Shown piece by piece: positions 11,434 through 21,952 of a DNA stretch of 64,000 bases. Source of the stretch: Ampelomyces quisqualis (taxonomy: Eukaryota > Ascomycota > Dothideomycetes > Pleosporales > Phaeosphaeriaceae); assembly GCA_018398575.1 (NCBI GenBank), contig JAGTXZ010000024.1:1922001-1986000 (forward strand), given 5' to 3'. The notes below the pieces were generated by a model. The model made no database searches and was not told where the DNA came from. It saw nothing but the letters and a program-made list of their open reading frames with translations. The stretch's first letter is position 1, and each line of letters starts with the position of its first letter. A program made the translations under genes and the position numbers.

Positions 11434-12235
11434 ATGGCCTCCACCCAAACCATCCCCGCCCGTCGCGGCGCCGCTACCCTCGTATGCTACGGGCAGCGTA
11501 TCAAGATAATCAACACTCAAGGTAATCAGGTCGTCCATACACAGACTCTCGCGCTACCATCGTCCACCCTCAGCACCGCGTCTACCAAAGCCGAAGCTCC
11601 ATTCTAACCCAACGCTACCTCCGGCTCTCCCTCCAAGTACACCGATGCCGCCAACGCCGCTGCTTCTGCGCCTAAACACATGCCCATTTGCCACTATCGC
11701 GCATCACTGCTCAAAGTAACGCCTGCAGTCGGCGATGTAATAGTCGGCCAGAAGCGTGCACCAATGGTAAAGCTCGTAGAGGACTCAAGTCCAGGTGTAC
11801 ATGACACTGTAATTGCAGCGTGTAATCGATGGCGATATCGCGCGCTCAGAGTTATTGGTGATCACAAGTCTTGTACGGATAACTTCTGGGACGTCATGCA
11901 TAAATTGTCTATTTAAGATGATTTGAGTACAGAGAAGCAAGATAGTTGAAAGAGTGCGGCAGTAAACGTGGTGCCAAAGTTTCTGCCCCGTTTAAATTGT
12001 TCATGAACATACCAATCACTCAGAAACGCGAGGGCGCAAAGCGAGGGCTCGGCTGTGAAGCGCCGATCACGAACAATGAGATTATGTGGTACTGGAAGCA
12101 CTGAGGCATATGTTTGTTGTGATGAGCGCTTGTCCGCAGGACCTTCTAACAATCAACGGGAAGAACACTCTCGGTGCGCATTTCCAAGCATTGGAACGAA
12201 CGGTGCTGCTCGCAGATGTACCTCTCGAGCTATAA
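11434..12235 (+). pseudogene. Decayed DUF1989 (urea carboxylase-associated type) gene
   Basis: ATG at 11434 opens with TIPARRGAATLVCYGQRIKI. The frame meets a TAA at 11605-11607, then continues in the same frame with SLLKVTPAVGDVIV, PMVKLVEDSSPGVHDTVIAA and SCTDNFWDVMH to a stop at 11914-11916. The family signatures go on in other frames: FKLFMNIPITQK from 11985 and FVVMSACPQDLLTINGK from 12110, ending near 12235. These are the expected successive blocks of a DUF1989 protein of roughly 280-300 residues, now split by one nonsense codon and at least two frame changes. Introns could explain part of the frame changes but not the internal TAA. Family members are linked by context to urea or amidine metabolism in bacteria; the fungal function is not established. 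Confidence 0.8.
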
Positions 12236-13406
12236 ATGTGTCTCCTCGATCCCAACACACTAAAACAAAATCTGTCGATTGCAAAGCTAGATTATGCAGG
12301 CTTGAACATACTCTCGGAATGTGTCAGTACGTAGATAGACATAACATCTGCTCACTGCGCGTACCTTCGCCATGTGTTAAATTTGGTGTCAACCATTCAA
12401 CCGATCTCAAACCCCCCCTTCACCAGCCCCCTCAATCTACACCACAGCTATACATTCACTGCTAACTCTGCAGTAATCGACACCCTGTACTAATCAGGAA
12501 GGTACTGTGTTAGGCAGTTTCCCATCAAGATCATAAGGTAAGTGAAAGGCAGCGAAGGTAGAATCCCGAGTGAAAGCAACCCCAGGAGCTACGTTCACTC
12601 CAAAGTCCACAGCAATCGATACCTCTCCTGTAGGACTTGCCAGATTAGGCAGGTCGTTGGATACTCATATGGCTGATGGCACTGCTACTGGGTCAATGTG
12701 TTTTCAGATGATACGCATGTGCTCCTTTTCTCTACTCCCGAGCGCGTACATTCACTCCAAAATCTACTGCAATCTACACTTTGGAAGGATTACTTGATTA
12801 GGAAGGTTTGTAGTCTATGGGGTGCGCGGCAGCTACAACGTTGTTGGACGAGCAGTTAAGCCAAAGTGTTTTCAGATGATACGCATATGCTCCTTTTCTC
12901 TACTCCCGAGCGCGTACATTCACTCCAAAATCTACTGCAATCTACACTTTGGAAGAATTACTTGATTAGGAAGGTTTGTAGTCTATGGGGTGCCGGCAGC
13001 TACAACGTTGTTGGACGAGTGGCTAAGTCAACGTATGTTTAGATGAAGTAGAAAGCTTTCCTTTACACACTGCCGAGCGTGTACATTCACTCAAAAATCT
13101 ACTGCAATCAACACTTTACAAGGATTACTCGATTAGGAAGGTTTGCTGCACGGGGGAGCGTGGAAGCTACATTGCCGTTTGAGGAGTTGGGATGGTTTGG
13201 GGGGAATGCGTTGAAGCCATCAGGTGGATTTTGGAAAGAGCGGAACGTGAGTTGAGTTTTTTTTGGCGCTAAGGACCATCACAGGTTTCGAGGGGAGTAA
13301 GAAAACTCACGTTCAGGACTATGAGGAAGGATTCAATAGAGCAGTGGAGATCTTTGTCAGGACACTATGTGGCTCACTTTCTCCCGAGGCTGTGCTGCCT
13401 GCCTGC
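12236..13406. other. Repeat-bearing intergenic region
   Basis: Follows the DUF1989 relic and reaches the stop of the membrane-protein gene on the minus strand. It is dominated by the tandem array at about 12450-13195. No intact gene. Confidence 0.6.
12450..13195 (+). repeat. Tandem array, about 168-bp unit, two near-identical and three diverged copies
   Basis: Units starting at 12698 and 12866 (period 168) differ at only a handful of positions over about 155 bp. A third, diverged unit starts near 13033 and ends near 13195. Two older copies of the core are visible at about 12450 and 12592. The best-conserved core reads acattcactcc, then ctgcaatc, then gattaggaagg. In all five copies the core can be read in one frame as T-F-T-x-x-S-x-x-I. 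The full units contain stop codons, so nothing long is encoded today. Confidence 0.85.
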
Positions 13407-15560
13407 TCAGAGGCTATCATTCAGCGGCATCGGACTAGCAGCTTCCAGGCTTGCGAAGAATGTGAACATCAAACATCCAGCTACAAGAACCATCCGTAAT
13501 GTCCAATAAACTATCCGACCGAGTGCCCATTTCCTCCCACAATCTTCTAAACATTTTCCTTTGCCTGTGAGCCATTCCTCAGCACCAGGCCAGCGAACGA
13601 CCATCAACGCGGCGGCGTACCAAATAGCCAGGTGGATGAGCGATGTGAGCGGTATTATCGCAAAGACCCAGAGCAAAAAGAGTCGATTGCGCAGGATGGC
13701 CGATATGCCCATGATATTGGCGAGTTCGGCAAGGACGTACAGCGAAAAACCGGTGAGCATCAGGATTTGGCAGAGCAGTAGCAAAATTTGGTCGTTGTAC
13801 CATGGATATGCAGTGAAATTGTCGTATGGATATTGAGGAAGCTGGAGGTGTCGAGCCACGAACGCAGGCTCATCTCGTGTATTAGCGATACGTAAGGATG
13901 AGTGGTGATAACATTGTGCGATGCTACAAGAGGTAGAACGTCGTGAATCTGGCAGTTCCTCTTCTCCAACAGTAGTGCAGTGTTGAGATGTCTCGGTCGC
14001 ATTGCCAGAATCGTACTTTCGCACGGGCACAGCCCGATGCCTTTCTCTGGGGGGCTTCAGGGCTCCTTGAGCCTTCGCATCATTGTCCAAATATGCTTGC
14101 GCCATAGACAGAAGCGGAAGTAGTATGAGCACAAGCGGCAATGTCTGTCCGAAGGACCACGAGTTTTCCTGGGAGACATATCGATTTTCAGCGAAGTGCT
14201 TGCCGTCGAAGTTGAAGCCAGCGGCAGAACGAGTTGCCCAGATCTTGATCGTGCCCCATGCGATTGCGAAAGTAAGCCATATAATTTCCAACAGCATCGA
14301 GCCCGAGATATCGTAGAAGGCACGACAACAGGTGAACATTCCATAGCACGTGAGATATGGCACATGCCAAAGTTTCGCACGAGCTCCGTTGCGGAGATTT
14401 TTCTGTTCCAGGATAGTCAAACATTGTTTGATCTTGGATGCGGGCCATGCACGGAGGTACTTGTGCGAGATGCTTGCACCGGGGTCGAACAATCGAATAC
14501 CGCAATGGAGGTAGGATATGCCAACAACGAAGACTGAGAATGCCATGGAACAGATCTTGGGCCCACCAGTAGTAGTGAAAGTGGACATGGAGATCTGCTT
14601 GTAGAAGCACAGAGCGCTGAGACTTGGGTAGTATCCTTCGCCTTCGTGGAAGAGGTTCAACCAGTTCTTGGAGCCGGTCGGCAGCAGAGCAGCAATCAAA
14701 AGCGACGAAAGAATGAACATGAAGCCCACCCTGATGAGTCTCATGCTGCTGTTGGTTTGGAAGTAGCCTTCGAGGAAGGTCATTGCTGAAAGGAAAGAGA
14801 AGCTGGCGAACCACGCAATGAAGACCATGATCTGCCAATGGTACGCAGAAATACCGCATTGGAGTTGCGAGTACCCCGCAGCGAGGATGCCGAGTCCGGT
14901 GACCAGTTGGGTGTCAGAGAGAATGAGGACCGATTTCTCCATGGCATATTCGAAGCGTCTGCTGGGCTCCCACGAGACGAGGCGTTGTCGGACAAAGGTA
15001 AGCAGGCCATCATCGACAGCGTTGACGACACGTGTGCGCCGGGCATCATGCACGGTGAAGTAATGCATCACGAGCAAGATGAGCGTAAGATATGCTGTGA
15101 TGGAGAAGCCAAGAATGACCTATTTTGTGTGTGTTAGGGTAGTCCCAGTGTTCGTACATAGATCGACCAGAGATGTTACTAGACTCACTCCGATGCCTGA
15201 CAGCTCGGGATTGGGAAGCAATGGTGGCGGGTTCTGTAACCCAGCGAGGTGAGACATGTAAAGCCAGGAGCAGTCTGGTTTGTGACAATGCGTGACTACT
15301 TCTCCGAGGGTATAGTTGGCTGCGGCGATGGTGAAGTTCGTGCCGGCAATATCCTCCGTGTGAGCCATCTCAAAGGACATGGACAGTGGGAAGTATGGAT
15401 AAGTCAGTATGAAGTCTTTCCGCGGCTCAGAAAACGTCTCTTGCACAGACGGTCACACAACAAGGGGAAGCCAAGGGTTGCTGCCAAAAAGCAGCTGCTG
15501 TCCCTGGATTGTACCTTCCCGCCAGGACACGGAGCGCTGCGTCAGTAGTTCACATGCCAT
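13407..15560 (-). CDS. Fungal multi-pass membrane protein, unknown function
   Basis: Main exon 13407-15119, preceded by an intron at 15120-15188 (gtgagt donor, aatag acceptor); upstream exon 15189-15439. The N-terminus is uncertain. One good option is a 46-nt first exon, 15515-15560 (ATG at 15560), joined over a 75-bp intron (15440-15514), giving 669 residues in frame. The other is the internal ATG of MSFEMAHTED in exon 15189-15439. The N-terminal part has N-glycosylation-like sites (NFT, NYT) and the motif PELSGIG just before the first membrane segment, followed by VILGFSITAYLTLILLVM. About nine further hydrophobic segments follow, with a polar loop about two thirds along. The general plan is common in filamentous fungi as an uncharacterised membrane family. 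No catalytic motif or transporter signature was recognised. Confidence 0.75.
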
Positions 15561-15832
15561 TGGATACTACGCGCATCTAAGAACAGTGCGGCAAGCTCTG
15601 AGTGAGCATGTGGGGTGCATTGGTTGTATCGTGAACGAAGTGCGTTGTGGAGTTGGAGTTGTGAAGGGTCGCCCCAAGACGGAGTAGCGTCGGCGAAACG
15701 AGGGACCGGCACCGAGTGGGGCAGGCGCGGCCCAAAAATTATCTGGCTAATCGATAACTAGAGGCAAGTCCAGCTTTTGCAGAGCGCCTGTTCCACGACG
15801 CCCACGCCGACACCTTTGCAGTAGCCGCCACC

Positions 15833-17907
15833 ATGAAGACACAGTGGAAAGACATCCCCGCGGTGCCGACGAGCCAGGAGTTTTTGGACATTGTCCTCTC
15901 CCGCACGCAGCGACGGCTCCCTACACAAGTCAGTACTTCTCGGGCGCACACTTTGCCGGAGCCAACGCTGACCATGCCCTCAGATCCGCGCCGGCTTCAA
16001 GATCAGCCGAATCCGAGCCTTCTACACCCGCAAAGTCAAGTACACCGCCGAGACCTTCACCGAGCGCCTCTCCACCACCATCGAAGCCTTCCCTCGCCTC
16101 GCCGACATCCACCCGTTCCACCGCGACTTGCTCAACACGCTCTACGATGCCGACCACTTCCGCATCGCCCTCGGCCAGCTTTCCACCGCCAAGTCGCTCA
16201 TCGAGACAGTCGCGCGCGACTATGTGCGCCTGCTGAAATATGGGCAATCTCTGTTCCAGTGCAAGCAGTTGAAGAGGGCCGCCTTGGGGCGCATGGCTAC
16301 CATCTGCAAGAGGCTGAAGGATCCGCTCGTGTACCTCGAGCAGGTCCGCCAACATCTGGGCCGTCTTCCCTCCATCGACCCCAACACCCGCACGCTTGTC
16401 ATTGCCGGCTTCCCCAACGTGGGCAAGTCGTCGTTCTTGAAGTCCATCTCTCGCGCCGATGTCGAGGTGCAGCCATACGCTTTCACAACCAAGAGTCTCT
16501 ACGTCGGGCACTTCGACTACAAGATGCTGCGATTCCAAGCGGTCGACACACCTGGTATCTTGGACCACGCCCTCGAGGAGATGAACACTATCGAGCATCA
16601 GTCCATCTGTGCTATTGCGCATCTCCGCGCACACATTCTCTACTTTATGGATCTCAGTGAGCAGTGCGGTTACTCTGTCGCTTCCCAAATTGCGCTCTTC
16701 AACAACATCAAGCCGCTTTTTGCAAACAAGCTGATCTCCATCGTCATCAACAAGATCGACCTCATGCGCCCGGACCAGCTAGATGCAGAGACCCGAGAGC
16801 AGCTTCAGAGCATGCTGAAGTCGGGCGAGGTTGAGATTCTCGAGCTGTCATGTAACACCATGGAGGGTGTCATGGCAGTCCGCAACTCGGTCTGCGACCG
16901 ACTAATTGCTGCTCGCAACGCCGAGAAACTCAAGGCTGGCACCAGCAGCTCTGGGGAACCATCTGGTCGCCTTGGTGATCTGCTCCGCAGAATTCACGTA
17001 GCCCAACCATTGGGCGGCGTCACTCGTGAGACATCTATTCCAGAAGCAGTACTGAACAGGAAGAAGTACGACAAGGACGACCCAGACCGACCACTTTTGG
17101 AGCGCGACTTGGAAGAGCAGGAAGGTGGTGCTGGCGTGTACAATATTGACCTGCGCAAAAACTATCTCCTCGAGAATGACGAGTGGAAACATGACCGCAT
17201 TCCGGAAGTCCATATGGGTCAGAACGTCTATGACTTCATTGATCCTGATATTGAAGAGAAGCTCGCCGCACTTGAGGCTGAGGAGGAGAAGCTGGAAGCA
17301 GAAGGCTTCTACGAGTCGGAAGAGGACCTCGAAGACGCAGAGGAGGCAGACATCAGGTACAAGGCAGAGTTGATCCGTGAAAAGAGGCAACTTATCCGCA
17401 ACGAGGCGAAGATGCGAAAGAGTCTGAAGAACAGGGCCGTTATTCCCCGAAGTGCGAAGGCGGTCAAGATGTCACAGATGGAGTCTCATCTTTCAAGCCT
17501 TGGTTATGACACCTCCAAGGTGGCTGAGAGGGCCCAGAGCCAGAACCGTGGACGCAGTCTGGTGCGTGGACGTTCCACAGGCACAGATGGCGACGCCATG
17601 GACCTCGACAATCCCAAGGCCGCACTTCTTGAGAGGGCGAAGAGCCGGGGCCGAAGCCAGAGCACCAACAGAAGAACTGATGGTGTTACGAGCGAGGCTG
17701 CCGCCACAAAGGCCGAGAAGCTGGCGAAATTGTCGCAGAAGAAGATGAACAGAATGGCCAGACAAGGTGAAGCCGACAGGCACTCGACTGGTTCCCTGAT
17801 CAAGCATTTGGTATGTTCTGCTTCCAGCACTCGCATAATGACCAAGCGCACTAACAAATGTACAGACGGCAGGCAAGCGTGGTATCGGAAAGACAAACAG
17901 CAGATAA
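15833..17907 (+). CDS. NOG1: Nucleolar GTP-binding protein 1 (60S ribosome assembly GTPase)
   Basis: Exons 15833-15928, 15984-17810, 17866-17907; 654 residues, the usual size for Nog1. The start ATG sits in a strong context (gccaccatga). The N-terminal helical domain contains FKISRIRAFYTRKVKYT, typical of Nog1. The G domain shows G1 GFPNVGKSS (residues 174-182), G3 DTPGILDH and G4 NKIDL. The C-terminal part is acidic then basic, ending in a Lys/Arg-rich tail. The last exon encodes only 13 residues plus the stop (TAGKRGIGKTNSR). Known role: joins pre-60S particles in the nucleolus and helps place rRNA and late assembly factors. Confidence 0.97.
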
Positions 17908-19222
17908 GCGCAGTTGTGGTCTGGTTTACGTTCAAGTCATCATCTGGTGTTGCAGGCAAAAGAATCATGTTTGGCGTTCAAGGTGCATCGGATACCAGAA
18001 CGCGGTCTGTCATGCAATCAGGGCAATTGAGATCATTTCTTGATGACCGAACGTGCCTACGTCTCTCCGGTGATGTACAATGTGATTACGTGGTCCATCA
18101 AGAAGCTTCCCGGAGCATTTGTTGTACCGAGCGAATGCAGGCATAGCAGGGATTCTGCACGCTGGACAAACGATCTGGCGTCGGAATGTCTCGACAATTG
18201 AACGAGTTACGTTACCCTGCGTCCAGCCCTGCTTCTCTCCAGGCCCGACTTGGCGCCGCCCACAAATAGAGCCAAGCGTTTGTGACATGCGCTCTCTGAC
18301 TCTGACATGTGCTCACCGAGTTCCGCCTGGCAGACATTGCGCAAGTCAATTCAAAGCACGACGTGTAACCTCAGATGCATTCGCTCAACAAGCTCGCTTT
18401 CCACTACACGGAAGCGTTTGAAGATATCTTCATTTCCCCATCCAAGGTGTATAGTCTTCGACTCACAAACTCACCGGCGGGGTTGAGAATTGCTGGTCAG
18501 CAACATAGGCCGCGCCTGTAGAAATAGACGGGACTTGATACGCTCCTGCGCCGGCGTAGAGTCCTGGCAAAAGCGCCGCTGCATGGTGTTGGTGGCGGGC
18601 GTTGCATGCGAATGAACTGCCGACGAGCACAAAGTCTGCGCGGGAAAATACTACTATTGCGCCGCAGGAGGTGCGGGCATGGTGTGGGTTCGTTGGGTTA
18701 TGGTTTCTATTGTGTATAGGAGGGGATGAGATGAAAGTCAGACGAGAAATCAGGGATGGACTTTTACGAAATTGTGGTGGTTTGGAATGGGCAGGATTTG
18801 TTTCTCACTTGGTTTGGTTTTGGAGCCGTTATGCGATACCGCATCAGTTCGTTTGCAGCGTGTTTGTCGAGATAGTAAGACATTGTATAACATATTCATT
18901 ACCACTTCTTCTCACCACAAATGTTTGCTCTGTAATGTAAGAGAAGCTTTCGCCTACACGTACGTTGATGACGTTAACTTGCTTTATGCATTGTTTTCCG
19001 CTGCCGTACCTTTCTTACATATCTACACATAGCCCGCTCCAAAGTCGTGCAAGGTTCGACACCGCGCCGTTCTAAGCTCCGTGCTCTCGGCTCCCAGATC
19101 AGACGCCGCGGCCGGTTGTTGTACAGTGGGAATGAACCCATGGGAGAGTGGTGAGTGAGAAGTACGCTAAATTGTACCAAATTGGATGGTCAAGTGCCAA
19201 AGAAGAAGGGGAAAGCCGTTGC
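17908..19222. other. Convergent 3' intergenic region with one unexplained open frame
   Basis: Lies between the ends of NOG1 and TIM23. On the minus strand, about 18470-18720 stays open for some 85 codons and reads GAIVVFSRADFVLVGSSF and YQVPSISTGAAYVADQQF, ending at a good donor (ccg|gtgagt). There is no ATG in frame and no matching next exon that I can find. It may be a relic or chance in a GC-rich patch. Nothing else was recognised. Confidence 0.4.
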
Positions 19223-19998
19223 TCATGATAGATCGGGTTCGAAGAAGACTTTTCGTGTCATCTGGTTCATCATCAGTATGCCGTGCGGAGCTGGAGGGGG
19301 CCAAATGCCGTCACGTACCGCCCAGCCACCTGCCACACTCGCGCAAATTCCTGCGCTTATCGCCATTGGCCGCGTCCCTCTGGTGCTCTTGAACAATGCT
19401 CCACTCAAGGCACCTGCCATTACACTGTTGGTCATCTCGTGCTTCCCCCGATAATGTGCAATTGTGCTGTTTATGCCGTTGTACAACATTGCGATGACGC
19501 CCGCGCTATTGCCGAGGAAAGGGCCTCGCCGTGTGACGGCGTTCAAGACGCCGTTCAGCCGTAACCGTGGGGGCATGCTCGGCGGGTTCTTCTGCAGCCC
19601 TTCGGCGAGACCCCATGCGCCACCTATAGACAGCGCAGTCAAGTAAGAGACTCCGGTGCCATAGCAAAGGTCGTCGGACCAGCCGCGGGAGGGGAGCGCG
19701 GAGTGGGGATCGGCAAGTGGGGAGTCTTCGAGGGATAGATAGTCGAGGGTGTCTTGGTTGAGGCCGGCAAGCGGATGCAGCTGCGACGGGTCGAGAATAA
19801 AGTCGGAGGGGTTCTGGATGGCCGTGTTGGGGTCGAAGGGCGTCGGTTGGAACGTGTCTTGCGGTGCGAACTCTGTCGATTGCGGCGATTGTGTGGGTTG
19901 CGGCTGGGACTTGCGTCCTGTTATACTGTCCCAGCTGTGTGCATGTTAGTACGGCATGATCGAATCGGGACAAATCACGTGCTGGCGTACATGGTCAT
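19223..19998 (-). CDS. TIM23: Mitochondrial import inner membrane translocase subunit Tim23
   Basis: Exons 19991-19998 (only 8 nt: ATG ACC AT), 19319-19934 and 19223-19261; 220 residues. The first intron (19935-19990) has a gtacgc donor, an actaac branch box and a cacag acceptor; splicing gives MTIWDSITGRK. The N-terminal half is the polar intermembrane-space domain. The C-terminal half is the Tim17/Tim22/Tim23 four-helix domain: SYLTALSIGGAWGLAEGL, LRLNGVLNAVTRRGPFLGN, YRGKHEMTNSVMAGALSGAL, FKSTRGTRP. The last intron (19262-19318, 57 bp) has no stop in frame; its removal gives GGWAMTRKVFF near the C-terminus. Known role: channel core of the TIM23 presequence translocase. It is divergent from URA5. 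Confidence 0.96.
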
Positions 19999-20340
19999 GT
20001 TGAGATGGGGATGGCGATGGCGTGAAGAAGTGGGAGAGGATTGCGCCGGGCAAACAAAAGCCGAGCAAACGCCCCTCAACGCCTAGGATGCTACAGGAGA
20101 CCGGGCTGGGGGAAGGAAGCGAGTAGATCTGGCCGTGTTGGGACGCGCAGGCGGTAGCGACAACAAGGCGGCGTTGGTGGTTGTGTCGGCAAAGAATTTC
20201 GAGGAAGCCCATCGTCACTACCACGCGCACAGACCCGATCGTGCTTTCCGAGCTCGGAAAGAAACTGCCAGGCTGCCAGACCCAGACACCAAAGCACCAC
20301 TTCCCAGCTTCCATAAGCACGGCAAACTTGATTGCACGCC
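19999..20340. promoter_or_regulatory. Shared TIM23/URA5 upstream region
   Basis: 342 bp between the two start codons, which point away from each other. It must hold both promoters and 5' leaders. I see no clear TATA box; the URA5 side is CA- and AC-rich before the ATG. Confidence 0.6.
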
Positions 20341-21042
20341 ATGGCGCTCCCGCAGTACAAACAGAAATTCATCCAGGACTGCGTGTCCGCCGACGCGCTC
20401 AAGTTCGGCACCTTCACTCTCAAGTCCAAGCGCATATCACCTTACTTCTTCAATGCGGGACTCTTCCACAGAGCCGACCTTGTGCGCTCGATATCCTCGG
20501 CATACGCAAAGACGCTGGAATTGCATGGAGACGCAGATCCGTCCTTCCAATGGGACGTTCTCTTTGGGCCAGCGTACAAGGGCATCCCGCTGGCGGCGAC
20601 AACAGTCGACAAGCTGGCTGACTTCGATGTCAACACTTACGGCAAGAAGAGTTATAGCTTCAACCGCAAGGAAGCCAAGGACCATGGCGAGGGCGGCAAC
20701 ATTGTCGGCGCGCCATTGAAGGGCAAGAGGATAGTTATCGTCGACGATGTCATGACTGCGGGAACTGCCATCCGCGAAGCCATCGACATGATCAAGAAGG
20801 AGGGTGGTGAGCTGGTGGGCATCATCGTTGCTTTTGATCGCCAGGAGAAGACACCGACCACCACCGACGATGATGGCAAGCCCGGACCGAGTGCGATGGG
20901 TCAGGTGAGGAAGCAGTACGGCATTCCCGTCCTAGCCATTCTGACACTGGACGACGTGGTGGAGTATCTGAGGGGACTCGGTGGAGAGGATGACCTCAAG
21001 AGGCTCGACGAGTACCGAGCAAAGTACAGGGCGAGCGATTGA
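20341..21042 (+). CDS. URA5: Orotate phosphoribosyltransferase
   Basis: Single exon of 233 residues from ATG (MALPQYKQKFIQDCVSADAL), the usual length for fungal OPRTase. It carries the substrate-binding N-terminus FGTFTLKSKRISPYFFNAG, a catalytic flexible loop RKEAKDHGEGG (about residues 109-119) and the PRPP-binding motif IVIVDDVMTAGTA (131-143). The enzyme joins orotate and PRPP to make orotidine 5'-phosphate in UMP synthesis, in the cytosol. Upstream frame extension lacks an ATG, and the chosen start matches the family. Divergent from TIM23. Confidence 0.97.
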   Translation: MALPQYKQKFIQDCVSADALKFGTFTLKSKRISPYFFNAGLFHRADLVRSISSAYAKTLELHGDADPSFQWDVLFGPAYKGIPLAATTVDKLADFDVNTYGKKSYSFNRKEAKDHGEGGNIVGAPLKGKRIVIVDDVMTAGTAIREAIDMIKKEGGELVGIIVAFDRQEKTPTTTDDDGKPGPSAMGQVRKQYGIPVLAILTLDDVVEYLRGLGGEDDLKRLDEYRAKYRASD

Positions 21043-21952
21043 AGGGAGTGACGTTTGAACAACTATGCCTATCGCTTCAGCTTGCCATGTGGCCACGCTT
21101 TTACCTATCCCAGCCAGGTCTCCTCAAGGGAGCAGGAGGGCGGGGCGGGGCGGGACTAGCCTTGTTCTACTGCAGACTGCCTTGCACGCATAGGATACCG
21201 AGGTGAAAATAGGACTGGGGGAGATATCTAGGCAGTCGTCACGCGGGTAGGCGAAAGTGTCAATACATGCTTCCATGTCCCATGGAGAACGGAGGGGCCC
21301 AGTCCGACGACCGCACAAGTGAGTCTCGCATCAACTTGCAAACTCAGCCCTTGGATATATCGGCCTTCGCATGGTTCGGCGCCACGGCTGGTGTTCTCCG
21401 GGAACAGTGGCGGCCTGTTGAGCCATGGTTGTCGTGAAGGTGACAAGCATCTATGCTGCATGATGGGGGCGGACCACGGTGCCAGGCAGCATGAGGACGG
21501 CGCTAGCGTGGTCCAGGAACCACAACCACAACACCGCTGCCGCGAGATACCCACTCTTCATCTATTGCACAACCGCGGTGCTGTTGTAACAAACAGGCCC
21601 TTGGCCCTTGGGTACATGCCATGTACACCAACGCCCTGTACGGAGTAGTCCTTCCTGAGCTCGGCAATGCTCTTTCTTGGCACAGGGACAGGTGGCCCGT
21701 GGGGACGCCTTCCGCCACGAAGGTTTCTGCATTGCGAGGTGTCCTGAGCAGACGGACCGCTCGACATGCTCCACATGGACAATCCGTGAATCCCGTTTGG
21801 CATCCATGCTTGTCCTCTATTGACGCCTCATTCTCATTCCTCAGACTTCTTACCAATAGACTTTTCTTCACGTCCCCAACCCCTAAGACCACCATAGCAT
21901 TGGCCGAAGCCCCCTCGGACGAAGCGTCTCAATCCTGCCGCTACGACTTGGT
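21043..21952. other. Intergenic region upstream of the mannosidase gene
   Basis: Holds the URA5 3' UTR and the mannosidase promoter and leader. One TACGGAGTA motif lies at 21639-21647. Open frames on both strands here are short and without family features. Confidence 0.5.

Noticed and set aside
19040..19075. T-arm-like ggttcgacacc
   Set aside because: Surrounding bases do not form T, anticodon or acceptor stems, so no tRNA is called.
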